This document shows positions 19,442-27,841 of a DNA stretch of 42,290 nt, one piece after another. The notes below the pieces were generated by a model. That model made no database searches, was not told the DNA's origin, and was given only the letters and a program-made list of their open reading frames with translations. The stretch is taken from positions 1-42,290 of the forward strand of contig DATGEL010000073.1 in assembly GCA_035310145.1 (NCBI GenBank). The letters are read 5' to 3'. The first letter of the stretch is position 1, and every line of letters starts with the position of its first letter. Origin of the DNA: Dehalococcoidia bacterium (GTDB lineage: Bacteria; Chloroflexota; Dehalococcoidia; CAUJGQ01). The position numbers and the translations under genes are program-made.

Positions 19442-20350
19442 CTAGATCTCCCCGAAGTAGGTGAAGCGCCGGAACTCGCGGCAGCGCTGCTCGACCTCGG
19501 CCCGGGTGAGGCTGCGCAGCCGCTCGACGCCGAAGGCCTGCACGGTGAAGCTGGCCACCGCGCTGCCGTAGATCACCGCTTGCTTGAGCGTGAGCGGCGT
19601 GACCGCCTCGGCTTGCGCGATGTAGCCCATGAAGCCGCCGGCGAAGCTGTCGCCGGCGCCGGTGGGGTCGTAGACCTCCTGCAGCGGGTACGCCGGCGCG
19701 GCGAAGTAGTCGTCCTCCGTGAAGAGCACGACGCCGTACTCGCCCTTCTTCACCAGCACGCCGCGCGGCCCCAGGCCGAGGATGTGCCGCGCGGCGGCCA
19801 CCACGCTGCTGGTGCCGGCGAACATGCGCGCTTCGGTTTCGTTGATGCTGACAAAATCGACGCGGCGCATCATCGCCTCCACCGCGTCGCGCTCGGTCTG
19901 GATCCAGAGGTTCATCGAGTCCATCATCGTCAGCCGCGGCGCCCGCGCCTGTTCGAGCACGCCGCGCTGCAGGCCGGGATGAATGTTCGCCAGGAAGACG
20001 AAGGGCGTCTCGGCGTAGTCGGCCGGCAGCTCGGGTTGAAAGTCGGCGAAGACGTTGAGCTCGGTGGTGAGCGTCTCGGTGGTGTTCAGGTCGTAGTCGT
20101 AGCGCCCGGCCCAGAAGAAGGTCTTGCCCGGGACGCGCTGCAGCCCGCCCAGATCCACGCCGCGCTCTGCGAGGAAGTCGTAGGCGTGCTCGGGCATGTC
20201 GTCGCCCACAACCGCCACGAGGCGCACGGGCGAGAAGAGGCTGGCCGCGGCCGAGAAGTAGATGCTGGAACCGCCAAGCACATGCTCCGCGCGGCCGAAG
20301 GGTGTCTCGATGTCGTCGAAGGCAGCGCTCCCCACCACCAGGATGCTCAT
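19442..20350 (-). CDS. PfkB-family (ribokinase-like) kinase, possible adenosine kinase
   Basis: A 302-residue ribokinase-fold kinase. It shows the N-terminal GSAAFDDIETPFGRAEHVLGGSS (substrate-binding GG), VAVVGDDMPEH, and the catalytic C-terminal motif DPTGAGDSFAGGFMGYI with the anion-hole GAGD. ATG 20350 overlaps the mtnP stop by four bases (ATGA). Known family substrates are sugars and nucleosides. Because MTA phosphorylase makes adenine plus methylthioribose-1-phosphate directly, no methylthioribose kinase is needed here. ahcY in the same run releases adenosine, so an adenosine kinase role would complete the cycle. That assignment is inference, not motif-based. Confidence 0.85.
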   Translation of the reverse strand: MSILVVGSAAFDDIETPFGRAEHVLGGSSIYFSAAASLFSPVRLVAVVGDDMPEHAYDFLAERGVDLGGLQRVPGKTFFWAGRYDYDLNTTETLTTELNVFADFQPELPADYAETPFVFLANIHPGLQRGVLEQARAPRLTMMDSMNLWIQTERDAVEAMMRRVDFVSINETEARMFAGTSSVVAAARHILGLGPRGVLVKKGEYGVVLFTEDDYFAAPAYPLQEVYDPTGAGDSFAGGFMGYIAQAEAVTPLTLKQAVIYGSAVASFTVQAFGVERLRSLTRAEVEQRCREFRRFTYFGEI

Positions 20351-21252
20351 CGCGGATCTCCAGCCACGGCCGCCAGACTCGGCGGCGACGCGGGCAGATA
20401 CTTGCCGAGAATGGGCGCCAGGTCTCGCTTCAGCTGCTCCGGCACCAGCTCGGGCATCGTAATCAAGGCCGTGGCGAGGGCCGAAGAGCAGCCGCAGGCG
20501 TCGCGATTCGGCAGCCGTTGCACCGCCGCGCGCACGATCTGCTTGGAGACCTCGACGTTCTTCAAAAGGTTCGCCACGATCATCTCGACCGTGACGTCCT
20601 CCTCGCTTTCGTGCCAGACATCGTAGTCGGTGGCGCAGGCGACGGCGGCGTAGCAGATCTCGGCCTCGCGCGCCAGCTTGGCTTCGGGCAGCGCCGTCAT
20701 GCCGATCAGGCTGGCGCCCCAGGAGCGGTAGAGCTGCGATTCCGCCCGCGTGGAGAAGGCCGGTCCCTCCATCACCACCAGCGTGCCGCCGCGGTGCACA
20801 CGCGGCCCCGCCTGCTCGGCGCAATCCGCCAGCACGGCCGCGAGCGCGGGGCAGAACGGATCGGCAAAGGAGATGTGGCCGACGAGGCCGTGGCCGAAGA
20901 AGCTGCTCTCGCGGCCCCTGGTGCGGTCGATCAGCTGGTCGGGGATCACCAGGTCGAGCGGCGCGATCCGCTCCTGCAGGCTGCCGCAGGCACTGATCGA
21001 GATGATGTGTTCGACGCCGAGCGTCTTCAGCGCGAAGATGTTCGCCCTGACCGGCAGCTCGCCCGGCAGCAGACGGTGGCCGACGCCGTGACGCGGCAGA
21101 AAGGCGACGCGCTGACTTGCGAGCGTACCAATCACGATCGCGTCGCTGGGCGGGCCGAAGGGCGTGCGCGGCCGCACTTCGCGCAGCTCCTGTAGACCCT
21201 CCATCTGGTAGAAGCCGCTGCCGCCGATCACGGCAACACTCGCCTCGGCCAT
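20347..21252 (-). CDS. mtnP: S-methyl-5'-thioadenosine phosphorylase
   Basis: Phosphorolyses methylthioadenosine, the by-product of polyamine and related SAM reactions, to adenine and methylthioribose-1-phosphate. The 301-residue chain opens AVIGGSGFY, has FLPRHGVGHRLLP, the substrate motif VVMEGPAFSTRAES, and IGMTALPEAKLAREAEICYA followed by ATDYDVWHE. The combination of MT..PEA.LARE and ATDYD.W matches MTA rather than general purine nucleoside phosphorylases. The ATG at 21252 directly abuts the mtnA TAG, with GGGAGGG inside the mtnA end as ribosome site. It supplies substrate to mtnA upstream in the operon. Confidence 0.94.
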   Translation of the reverse strand: MAEASVAVIGGSGFYQMEGLQELREVRPRTPFGPPSDAIVIGTLASQRVAFLPRHGVGHRLLPGELPVRANIFALKTLGVEHIISISACGSLQERIAPLDLVIPDQLIDRTRGRESSFFGHGLVGHISFADPFCPALAAVLADCAEQAGPRVHRGGTLVVMEGPAFSTRAESQLYRSWGASLIGMTALPEAKLAREAEICYAAVACATDYDVWHESEEDVTVEMIVANLLKNVEVSKQIVRAAVQRLPNRDACGCSSALATALITMPELVPEQLKRDLAPILGKYLPASPPSLAAVAGDPR

Positions 21253-22338
21253 CTATCGCCCTCCCTGCGCGGTGTTCACAGCCTCAGGTCTTGCCGCTTC
21301 GGCTGAGCTCGCCGCCTCTGCCAGCCGCGCAAGCTGCTCGGCATAGGGCGCCCGAGCTACGCCGCGATCGGTGATGATCGCGGTCACGAAGCGGGCGGGC
21401 GTCACGTCGAAGGCTGGATTACGCACGGCCACGCCCGGCGGCGCCGTCCGCCGTCCGCCGAAGCTGGTCACTTCCTCCGCCGCGCGCTCCTCGATCGGAA
21501 TCTCGGAACCGCTCGCCACGGCGAGATCGACGGTGCTCCAGGGCGCGGCGACATAAAAGGGGATGCCGTGCTCCTTCGCCAGCACCGCGACCTGGTAGGT
21601 GCCGATCTTATTGGCGACGTCGCCGTTGGCGGCGATACGGTCGGCGCCCACGACCACGCAGTCGATCGCGCCGCGGCTCATGAAGTGCCCGGCCATCGTG
21701 TCAGCGATCAGGGTCACGGGAATGCCGTCCTGCTGCAGCTCCCAGGCGGTGAGGCGAGCGCCCTGGAGCAGTGGTCGCGTCTCGTCTGCGAAAACCTGGA
21801 TCTCTTTGCCGGCTTCGACCGCGGCGCGCACGACGCCGAGTGCGGTGCCGTAGCCGGCGGTGGCGAGGGAGCCGGCGTTACAGTGCGTAAGCACCGTCCC
21901 CGCCTGCGGCAGCAACTCGGCGCCGAAGCGGCCGAGCCGGCGGCTCGCGGCCAGGTCCTCGGCGTGGATCGCCTGCGCCTCGGCCACCAGCGCCACGACG
22001 GCATCGGCAACGCTCTGCGCCGCCGCGGCGACCGCGGCCATGCGGCCCAGCGCCCAGAAGAGGTTGACCGCCGTGGGCCTCGTGGCTGCCAGCGTGTCTC
22101 GCGCGGAGGACAGGGCGGCGTCAAAGGCCGGCCGCTTCAGGCCGCGGGCTTCCAGCGCCGCGAGGGCCACGCCGTAGGCGGCGGTTACGCCGATCGCGGG
22201 GGCGCCGCGCACCCGCATCTCGCGGATGGCGGCAGCCAGCTGCCGGTAGTCAGCGAAGTCGAGGTAGACCTCCTCGAGCGGCAGGCGCGTCTGGTCGAGC
22301 AGTCGCACGCGATCTCCTGCCCAGGCCACCGTTTCCAT
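21253..22338 (-). CDS. mtnA: Methylthioribose-1-phosphate isomerase
   Basis: Converts methylthioribose-1-phosphate to methylthioribulose-1-phosphate in methionine salvage. The 361-residue product has the eIF2B-like fold signatures [36 protein letters not shown] (active-site Cys) and [21 protein letters not shown] (catalytic Asp). [11 protein letters not shown] follows. I start at ATG 22338 ([11 protein letters not shown]), with GAGGG upstream. The frame stays open into the leader, but that part overlaps the riboswitch terminator. It is the first gene of the run, preceded by a leader of about 290 bases with a SAM-I riboswitch. Later salvage genes (mtnB, mtnC, mtnD) are absent from the window. 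Confidence 0.95.
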   Translation of the reverse strand: METVAWAGDRVRLLDQTRLPLEEVYLDFADYRQLAAAIREMRVRGAPAIGVTAAYGVALAALEARGLKRPAFDAALSSARDTLAATRPTAVNLFWALGRMAAVAAAAQSVADAVVALVAEAQAIHAEDLAASRRLGRFGAELLPQAGTVLTHCNAGSLATAGYGTALGVVRAAVEAGKEIQVFADETRPLLQGARLTAWELQQDGIPVTLIADTMAGHFMSRGAIDCVVVGADRIAANGDVANKIGTYQVAVLAKEHGIPFYVAAPWSTVDLAVASGSEIPIEERAAEEVTSFGGRRTAPPGVAVRNPAFDVTPARFVTAIITDRGVARAPYAEQLARLAEAASSAEAARPEAVNTAQGGR

Positions 22339-22415
22339 GCCAACCCTCGTAGGCGCGGCGCAGCACAGCTCGAGTCGCCGCACCGCCGCCAACCGCAACG
22401 CGCTTCGCTCGGGGC

Positions 22416-22447
22416 AACAAAAATGGAGGCACGCGTGAGCAGCCTCC
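22416..22447 (-). terminator. Attenuator terminator downstream of the SAM-I aptamer
   Basis: On the minus strand GGAGGC (22447-22442), an 11-base loop and GCCTCC (22430-22425) are followed by ATTTTTGTT (22424-22416). This is a compact intrinsic terminator 15 bases after the aptamer and 77 bases before mtnA, placed as the off-switch of a SAM riboswitch. Confidence 0.85.
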
Positions 22448-22461
22448 AACCAGTCCGCACA

Positions 22462-22588
22462 CTCTCATCTTCCTCCGCGCGGCGCCGTCGCGCCGCCGTA
22501 CGGAGTCGGAATTAGCACCGCTGCCCGCGGTTGCGGGCTCGGTTGCCGGGCTTCGCAGGGCCAGTCCCTCGACCACTCTGGATAAGAG
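22462..22588 (-). ncRNA. SAM-I (S-box) riboswitch
   Basis: Read on the minus strand the leader contains CTCTTATCCAGAG, then GAGGGACTGGCCCTGCGAAG and CCCGGCAACC, then GGTGCTAATTCC, all in S-box order and spacing. P1 closes with CTCTTATC (22588-22581) against GATGAGAG (22469-22462), eight pairs with one G-U. P4 is a long GC-rich hairpin between about 22500 and 22473. It precedes mtnA and is followed by a terminator. High SAM should stop transcription of the methionine-salvage genes. Recognition is by the conserved strings and pairing seen by eye. Confidence 0.95.
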
Positions 22589-22633
22589 CGAAGATCGTAT
22601 GCGGTTGGTAAGCGCGGGCGGCGTCTGCGCAGG

Positions 22634-22663
22634 ATCGTACGATTCACCAGCCGTTGGTGTCAA
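22634..22663 (-). promoter_or_regulatory. Promoter of the SAM-riboswitch operon
   Basis: Minus-strand TTGACA (22663-22658), an 18-base spacer and TACGAT (22639-22634). The start point near 22627 gives about 40 bases before the aptamer. The riboswitch, terminator and this promoter account for the 400-base gap between mtnA and the divergent folD. Confidence 0.75.
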
Positions 22664-22738
22664 CGCCGGGGCGCGGTGCGGCGCCGCGGCGGCTTCCGCG
22701 GATGATACCCTGTGCGGGCGTACTGCTGGGGGCGGATA

Positions 22739-23635
22739 GTGCCGGCCACGGCGCGACTGATCGACGGTGCGGCGATCGCGGCGCAGCTGCGCGAAGAGCT
22801 GAGCGGCCGCATTGGCGCGCTGCGGGCGCGGGGAGTGGCGCCGGGCCTCGCCGTGATCCTCGCCGGCGACAACCCCGCCTCGATCTCCTACGTGCGCGGC
22901 AAGACTCGGGCCTGCGCCGAGCTCGGCATCGTGTCAGAGACGCTGCGTCCACCCGCGGCGATCAGCGAAGCGGAGCTTTTGGGGATCGTCGCCGATCTCA
23001 ACGCCGATGCGCGCTTCCACGGCATTCTCGTGCAGCTTCCCTTGCCGGGCCACCTGGACGAGCACCGCATCACCCGGGCCGTGGCGCCGCACAAGGACGT
23101 CGACGGGCTGCACCCGATCAACCTGGGTCTGCTGCTGCGCGGCGAAGGCCGGTTGCTGCCCTGCACGCCGGCGGGGGTGCAGCAACTGCTGCTGCGCAGC
23201 GGCCACGACCCCGCCGGCCGCCACGTCGTGATCTGCGGTCGCAGCAACCTCGTCGGCAAGCCGCTGGCGGCGATCCTGCTGCAGAAGGCCGAAGGCGCCA
23301 ATGCCACGGTCACAATCTGCCACACGGCGACGCCGGACCTGGCGCGCTTTTCGCGCACGGCCGACATCCTGGTCGCGGCGATGGGGCGGCCGCGCGCGAT
23401 CACCGCCGATATGGTGCGACCCGGCGCCGTCGTCATCGACGTGGGCACCAACCGCGTGCCCGACCCGTCGCGCAAGAGCGGCTACCACCTGGCAGGCGAC
23501 GTGGACTTCGACGGCGTGGCCCGCGTGGCGAGCGCGCTCACGCCCGTGCCCGGCGGCGTCGGCCCGATGACGGTGACGATGCTGCTCGCGAACACGGTGC
23601 GCGCGGCTGAGACGGCGGCCCTCGGCTATACTTGA
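22739..23635 (+). CDS. folD: Bifunctional methylenetetrahydrofolate dehydrogenase/cyclohydrolase
   Basis: Interconverts 5,10-methylene-, methenyl- and 10-formyl-tetrahydrofolate in one-carbon metabolism. The 298-residue product contains SYVRGKTRACAELGI with the catalytic Lys, VQLPLPGHLDEHRI, PCTPAGV, CGRSNLVGKPLA for NADP binding, and the end motif TPVPGGVGPMTVTMLLANT. I start at GTG 22739 behind a GGGGGCGG purine run; an in-frame GTG at 22712 would add nine residues. Divergent from the SAM operon, it supplies one-carbon units used in methionine synthesis. The stop codon lies inside the spacer of the downstream nfi promoter. Confidence 0.96.
   Translation: MPATARLIDGAAIAAQLREELSGRIGALRARGVAPGLAVILAGDNPASISYVRGKTRACAELGIVSETLRPPAAISEAELLGIVADLNADARFHGILVQLPLPGHLDEHRITRAVAPHKDVDGLHPINLGLLLRGEGRLLPCTPAGVQQLLLRSGHDPAGRHVVICGRSNLVGKPLAAILLQKAEGANATVTICHTATPDLARFSRTADILVAAMGRPRAITADMVRPGAVVIDVGTNRVPDPSRKSGYHLAGDVDFDGVARVASALTPVPGGVGPMTVTMLLANTVRAAETAALGYT
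23627..23632 (+). promoter_or_regulatory. -10 element (TATACT) of the leaderless nfi transcript
   Basis: TATACT overlaps the last codons of folD and is followed by exactly six bases and GTG 23639. No ribosome site precedes that GTG, so nfi is likely made from its own leaderless mRNA as well as by readthrough from folD. Confidence 0.65.
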
Positions 23636-23638
23636 TGG

Positions 23639-24319
23639 GTGAAATTGCAAGCGCCGCACGAATGGGACGTCACGCCGGCCGAGGCACGCGCGATCCAGGA
23701 ACGGCTGCGCGGCTCGGTGGTCGCGGCGGGCGAGCCTGAGCACGTGCGCCTCGTCGCCGGCGTAGACATCTCCGTGGGCGGCGAGGGACAGGACGGACGC
23801 GCGGCGGTCGTGGTGCTCAGCTATCCCGGGCTGCGGCCCGTCGAGCAGTCGGTAGTGACGGCGGCGGTGCGTTTCCCGTATGTGCCGGGGCTGCTCTCCT
23901 TCCGCGAGATTCCGGTGCTGCTGCCCGCGTTCGCGGCGCTGCGGGCCTCGCCGGACCTGGTGGTGGTGGACGGGCAGGGTATGGCCCACCCTCGCCGCTT
24001 CGGTTTGGCCTCGCACCTCGGCCTGCTGCTGGGCCTGCCGACGATCGGCTGTGCCAAGTCGCGGCTGACCGGTCACTTCGACCCGCCGGCGCGCGAAGCC
24101 GGCGCGGTCAGTCCGCTGCTTGGCGCGGAAGACGAATGCATCGGCGCCGTGGTGCGCACGCGTATGGGCGTAAATCCCGTGTTTGTGTCGGTGGGTCATC
24201 TGATCGCGCTCAGCGCGGCCGTTGCCTGGACCTTGCGCCTGGTGCGCGGCCTGCGGCTGCCGGAGCCCACACGGCTCGCGCACCGCGCCGCCGCCGGGGA
24301 GCAGGTCGCGCCCACCTGA
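23639..24319 (+). CDS. nfi: Endonuclease V (deoxyinosine 3' endonuclease)
   Basis: Cuts DNA one phosphodiester 3' of deoxyinosine and other deaminated bases. The 226-residue chain has VRLVAGVDISVG with the first catalytic Asp, the wedge motif FPYVPGLLSFREIP with the conserved Glu, and VVVDGQGMAHPRRFGLASHLG with the second Asp and metal-binding region. IGCAKSRLTG follows. This is the normal length and order for bacterial EndoV. The GTG start is supported by the leaderless promoter geometry. It follows folD by three bases and precedes prfB by 85 bases. Confidence 0.95.
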   Translation: MKLQAPHEWDVTPAEARAIQERLRGSVVAAGEPEHVRLVAGVDISVGGEGQDGRAAVVVLSYPGLRPVEQSVVTAAVRFPYVPGLLSFREIPVLLPAFAALRASPDLVVVDGQGMAHPRRFGLASHLGLLLGLPTIGCAKSRLTGHFDPPAREAGAVSPLLGAEDECIGAVVRTRMGVNPVFVSVGHLIALSAAVAWTLRLVRGLRLPEPTRLAHRAAAGEQVAPT

Positions 24320-24404
24320 CGCGCGCCGGCCGGTGCAGGCATAGATCGAATCTCAGACGAATCGAGCGGCGCCGTCGTGCGGCACGCGCCTGGAGTGAAA
24401 CAGC

Positions 24405-25521
24405 GTGGACGAGCTTCGAACGGACCTGGCGGGCCTGCTGGCCCGCATCGACACGATCATGGTGCGTCTTTGACCTGGCCGGACGAGAGAAGCAGGCGGC
24501 TGCGCTCGAAGCGCAGAGCGCCGAGCCCAGCTTCTGGGACGATCCGCAGTCCGCGCAGCAGACTATGCGCCGGCTCGCGGATCTGCGCGGCTCGATCGAG
24601 CCATGGACGGCGGCGCGCGCCAGGGCAACGGAGCTGCTGGAGCTGACCGATCTCGCCATCGAAGAAGGCGATGAGAGCGTCGCTGCCGATGTGCGCGCCG
24701 ACGCCGAGACGTTGGCCGGCAGGGTGGACGAGCTGGAATTCGAACTGATGCTCGGCGGCGATTACGACGATCACAACGCGATCCTCGCGGTGCACGCCGG
24801 CGCCGGCGGCACCGAATCGCAGGACTGGGCGGAGATGCTGCTGCGCATGTTTCTGCGCTGGGCCGAGCGGCGCGGCTTCAGCGCCGAGGTGCTGAGCCTA
24901 ACGCCCGGCGAAGAGGCCGGGATCAAGAGCGCGACGGTGGAGATCGACGGCCGCTATGCCTACGGCTACCTGCGCTCCGAGCGCGGCGTACACCGGCTCG
25001 TGCGCCTCTCGCCCTTCGACTCGGCGCACGCCCGGCATACGTCGTTCGCGCTGGTCGAAGTGATGCCAGCGATCGAGAACGAGATCGAGGTGCAGATCAA
25101 TCCCGACGACCTGCGCGTCGACGTGTTCAACGCCAGCGGCCACGGCGGGCAGAACGTGCAGAAGAACGCCACCGCGATCCGCATCACGCATCTGCCCACG
25201 GGCAAAGTTGTGACCTGCCAGAACGAGCGGTCGCAGCACCGCAACCGCGAGTCGGCGATGAAGGTCCTGCGCGCCTGGTTGCTGGAGCAGGAGCTGGAGC
25301 GGCAGGTAGCAGAGCGGGCGCAGCTCAAGGGCGAGCACGTGGCGGCGGGCTGGGGCAACCAGATCCGCAGTTACGTGCTGCATCCCTACAAGCTGGTGAA
25401 GGATCTGCGCTCCGGCTACGAAACGAGCGATCCGGCCGCAGTGCTCGAAGGCGACCTCGATCCGCTGATGCGGGCGTTTTTGCGCTGGGACATCGGGAAC
25501 TCGGGTGGGGCGGCGGCGTGA
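24405..25521 (+). CDS. prfB: Peptide chain release factor 2, programmed +1 frameshift
   Basis: Recognises UGA and UAA stop codons and triggers peptide release. The gene is in two frames: 24405-24470 encodes 22 residues (VDELRTDL...VRL) ending at an in-frame TGA (24471-24473). The main part reads from GAC 24472 to 25521 in the +1 frame, giving about 371 residues in total. The downstream part has the domain-2 recognition tripeptide in SPFDSAHARHTSF and the catalytic GGQ in SGHGGQNVQKN. GTG 24405 follows a GGAG. The frame open upstream of 24404 is not part of the protein; it overlaps nfi. Frameshifting is expected to autoregulate RF2 level. Confidence 0.95.
24461..24474 (+). other. prfB +1 frameshift site (CTT TGA C)
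   Basis: CTT (24468-24470) followed by TGA and C matches the classical RF2 slip site, where the tRNA on CUU moves forward one base to read GAC. Upstream, in the place of the E. coli AGGGGG stimulator, the sequence is ATGGTG, sharing only four of six bases, so the internal Shine-Dalgarno is weak. Confidence 0.93.
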
Positions 25522-25524
25522 TCG

Positions 25525-25548
25525 CGGCCCGCGTAGTTGAGCGGGCCG
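25525..25548 (+). terminator. Hairpin after prfB, weak terminator candidate
   Basis: CGGCCCGC (25525-25532) and GCGGGCCG (25541-25548) form a perfect 8-bp stem with an 8-base loop just after the prfB stop. No T-run follows, so it may be only a processing or pause structure. Confidence 0.4.
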
Positions 25549-25573
25549 TGGGCAACGGGCGGAGGGATGGGCG

Positions 25574-27007
25574 GTGGAACACAGTGAACATCGCGCGGCG
25601 CCGAAGACCGGGCAGCCGCTTCGGATAGGATTGCTGGGCCTTGCCGTGGCGCTGCTCACCGTGCTGGCGGGCGGCGCGACGCTGGCACGACCGGCCGCGG
25701 TGCGGGCCGACGATCCGCTGACGGTCAACGGCACGCCGTCGGTGCAGAATAGCTTCCCCAACGAGATGGTGTTCAACATCGACGCCGCCTCAGCGGCCGG
25801 CAATGTCACGGACGTCCAGTTGCACTACACGCTCGTCCCCGACCCGAACCAGCACATCGGCCGCGCCGACTTCGACCAGGGGCCGTCAGTGCACGCGCAG
25901 TTCCATCTGCGCACCTCGACGAGCCAGGGTTATCTGCCCCCGTTCAAGACGATTCACTACTTCTGGACGCTCGTGGATGCGGCCGGCAACAAGATGCAGA
26001 CGGACGCTGCCGATTTCATATATGCCGACCCGCGCTTTCCCTTTAAACAGCTCAGCAACGGCAACCTGACGCTGCACTACTACAACGGGACCGACACGGC
26101 CGCGCGCAACATCCTCAACATCGGGCGGCAGGCGCTGGACAAGGCGAGCCAGCTCGACGGCGCCCCGCTCGACTTTCCCATCCAGCTCGTCGTCTACGGC
26201 AACCAGGCAGAAGTCGCGGCGGCGCTCTCGCACGAGTCGAAGTCGTCCGACCCCAATATCCTGGGCCAGGCCAACGCCCCCGACATCGTCGTTCTGGACG
26301 CCGGCGATCTGCGCGGCGCCGAGAACGAGGACACGGTGCGCCACGAGCTGACCCATCTCGTCAACGCCCGTGCTGTGAAGGACGGCGTCGACGGCTCGCT
26401 GCCGCTTTGGCTCGACGAGGGCCTCGCCGTGTTCAGCCAGAGCGACCCAGGCGGCTTCCGCGATGCCGTCAATCAGGCGATCGCGCAGGACCAGGTGGTG
26501 TCGCTGAAGAACCTCTCGCCCGGCTACCGCGGCTCCAACCCGGACGTGTTCTACGGCGAGGCGTGGAGCCTGACGCGCTTCCTGGTCGGCACGTATGGAC
26601 CGGACAAAATGGCGAAGCTGCTGGCCGCCTTCAACGCCAGCCAGTCGCCGGACCAGGCGTTCACCGCCATCTACGGTCAGAACCGCGACGGCATCTACAA
26701 TGCCTGGCGCAAGAGCGTCGGCCTTCCGGCCGCCGCCGTGGCCAGCGGCACGCAGGCGCCGCCGGCGCGCAACGCCGCCGCCGCCGCGCCTGCCCCCTCG
26801 GCCGAGAGCGCGGGCGCCGCGAACGCGCAGGGCACCCAGCCGCCGGATACGGCGCCGGTACGCTCCAAGCCCGCGACATCATCGTCCGGTGATACGACCG
26901 TGACCGTCGTGCTGGCGGTCGCCGGCGTCGCCATTTTCCTCGCGCTGCTGGCGATTGCGATCACGGGCGGGCTGATGTTGAGTAAGCGCGGGGGGCGGCC
27001 TTCTTGA
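25574..27007 (+). CDS. Membrane-anchored gluzincin-type zinc peptidase (Peptidase MA-like)
   Basis: A 477-residue exported protein. It has an N-terminal signal segment (LRIGLLGLAVALLTVLAGG) at about 16-34. An Ig-like or beta-rich domain runs to about 155. The peptidase domain has HELTH at 257-261 and a likely third zinc ligand Glu282 in LWLDEGLAVF, the gluzincin HExxH...E layout. YGEAWSLTRFLVGTYG follows. An Ala/Pro-rich linker (about 385-435) leads to a C-terminal transmembrane helix (VTVVLAVAGVAIFLALLAIA) and a short basic tail. The active site would lie outside the membrane. Substrate is unknown. The GTG start at 25574 has GGAGGG upstream. It converges on the glutaredoxin-like gene. Confidence 0.87.
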   Translation: MEHSEHRAAPKTGQPLRIGLLGLAVALLTVLAGGATLARPAAVRADDPLTVNGTPSVQNSFPNEMVFNIDAASAAGNVTDVQLHYTLVPDPNQHIGRADFDQGPSVHAQFHLRTSTSQGYLPPFKTIHYFWTLVDAAGNKMQTDAADFIYADPRFPFKQLSNGNLTLHYYNGTDTAARNILNIGRQALDKASQLDGAPLDFPIQLVVYGNQAEVAAALSHESKSSDPNILGQANAPDIVVLDAGDLRGAENEDTVRHELTHLVNARAVKDGVDGSLPLWLDEGLAVFSQSDPGGFRDAVNQAIAQDQVVSLKNLSPGYRGSNPDVFYGEAWSLTRFLVGTYGPDKMAKLLAAFNASQSPDQAFTAIYGQNRDGIYNAWRKSVGLPAAAVASGTQAPPARNAAAAAPAPSAESAGAANAQGTQPPDTAPVRSKPATSSSGDTTVTVVLAVAGVAIFLALLAIAITGGLMLSKRGGRPS

Positions 27008-27028
27008 CCGGCCGGAAGCGCATTACCG

Positions 27029-27802
27029 TCAGCGGCCGGGGATGATCAGGCCGCTGGGACGGACGTTCTTGCGCGGGGCTTGTTCCGGCCACGCGAGTGG
27101 CGTGGCTTCGCCGCGCGGCGGGGCGGTCAGGGTGCGGCTGGTGGTGGCCTTGACGATCTGCTCGGCGAAGACCTCGGGCTCGACCAGGCCGGGAAAGCCG
27201 GCGCGGTCCTCGATCACCGTAAAGGGCACCTGCTGCACGGCGTAGCGATCCGCGAGCCGCGGAAACTCGGCGATCTCGATCACCTCCGCCCTCACCTGCT
27301 TGCTCTCGACCGCGAAGGCGAAGGCCGCGGTCATCATCGGCCCGCAGTACTCCGACTCGGGGGAAACGAAGACGCGGACCCGCACCGGCTGATGCAGCCG
27401 CTTCAGCAGCTTTGCCGCGCGGGGCGGCAGTTGGGCCTTGTTCTGCGACATCAGCAGCAGCGTCTCGACCAGCGGCGCAAACAGGTAGCTGATCGGGATG
27501 CCGTAGAAGGTGATCGGGCGGTTGAGCACGCCGCGGATCACCGTCGCCGGCACACGCTCGATCCCGAGCCGCGTGTCGAGCGCCTTGTCCGCGCCGCGTT
27601 CGTGCACGGTCAGGCGCAGCAGCGAACTTACGCGCGCCAGGTCTTCGAGCAGCGCCTGTGCGTCGTTGCAGAACCGGCACTCCTCGCGCCCAGGCACCAG
27701 CATCGCCAGCGGCTTCTGCGTGAAGAAGTCCAGCTTGACCGGCTGCTGCAGCCTCTCGGCGAAGATCGCCTTGACCTGGTCGAGCTCCGCAAGCGGAATC
27801 AC
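27029..27802 (-). CDS. Glutaredoxin-like double-thioredoxin-fold protein with one degenerate site
   Basis: A 257-residue protein with two thioredoxin-like units, as in archaeal-type protein disulfide oxidoreductases. Unit 1 has an intact CxxC (C42-R-F-C45) and a cis-Pro in RVPATV. Unit 2 has the cis-Pro segment QQVPFTV, but its active site reads S150-E-Y-C153 where the family has CPYC, so the nucleophilic Cys is Ser. A single redox pair is thus left, in the N-terminal unit. The GTG start at 27802 is preceded by GAGGG. It sits 39 bases after the CDP-alcohol phosphatidyltransferase stop and may be the last gene of that operon. The physiological role is unclear. Confidence 0.8.
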   Translation of the reverse strand: MIPLAELDQVKAIFAERLQQPVKLDFFTQKPLAMLVPGREECRFCNDAQALLEDLARVSSLLRLTVHERGADKALDTRLGIERVPATVIRGVLNRPITFYGIPISYLFAPLVETLLLMSQNKAQLPPRAAKLLKRLHQPVRVRVFVSPESEYCGPMMTAAFAFAVESKQVRAEVIEIAEFPRLADRYAVQQVPFTVIEDRAGFPGLVEPEVFAEQIVKATTSRTLTAPPRGEATPLAWPEQAPRKNVRPSGLIIPGR

Positions 27803-27841
27803 CCCTCTACCCTCATGGCCGCGAGCGGCGGCGCGCTGCCC

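Noticed and set aside
24136-24471. Upstream part of the open frame that runs into prfB
   Set aside because: It overlaps the end of nfi and lacks RF2 similarity. The true N-terminus is encoded from GTG 24405 in another frame and joined by +1 frameshifting.
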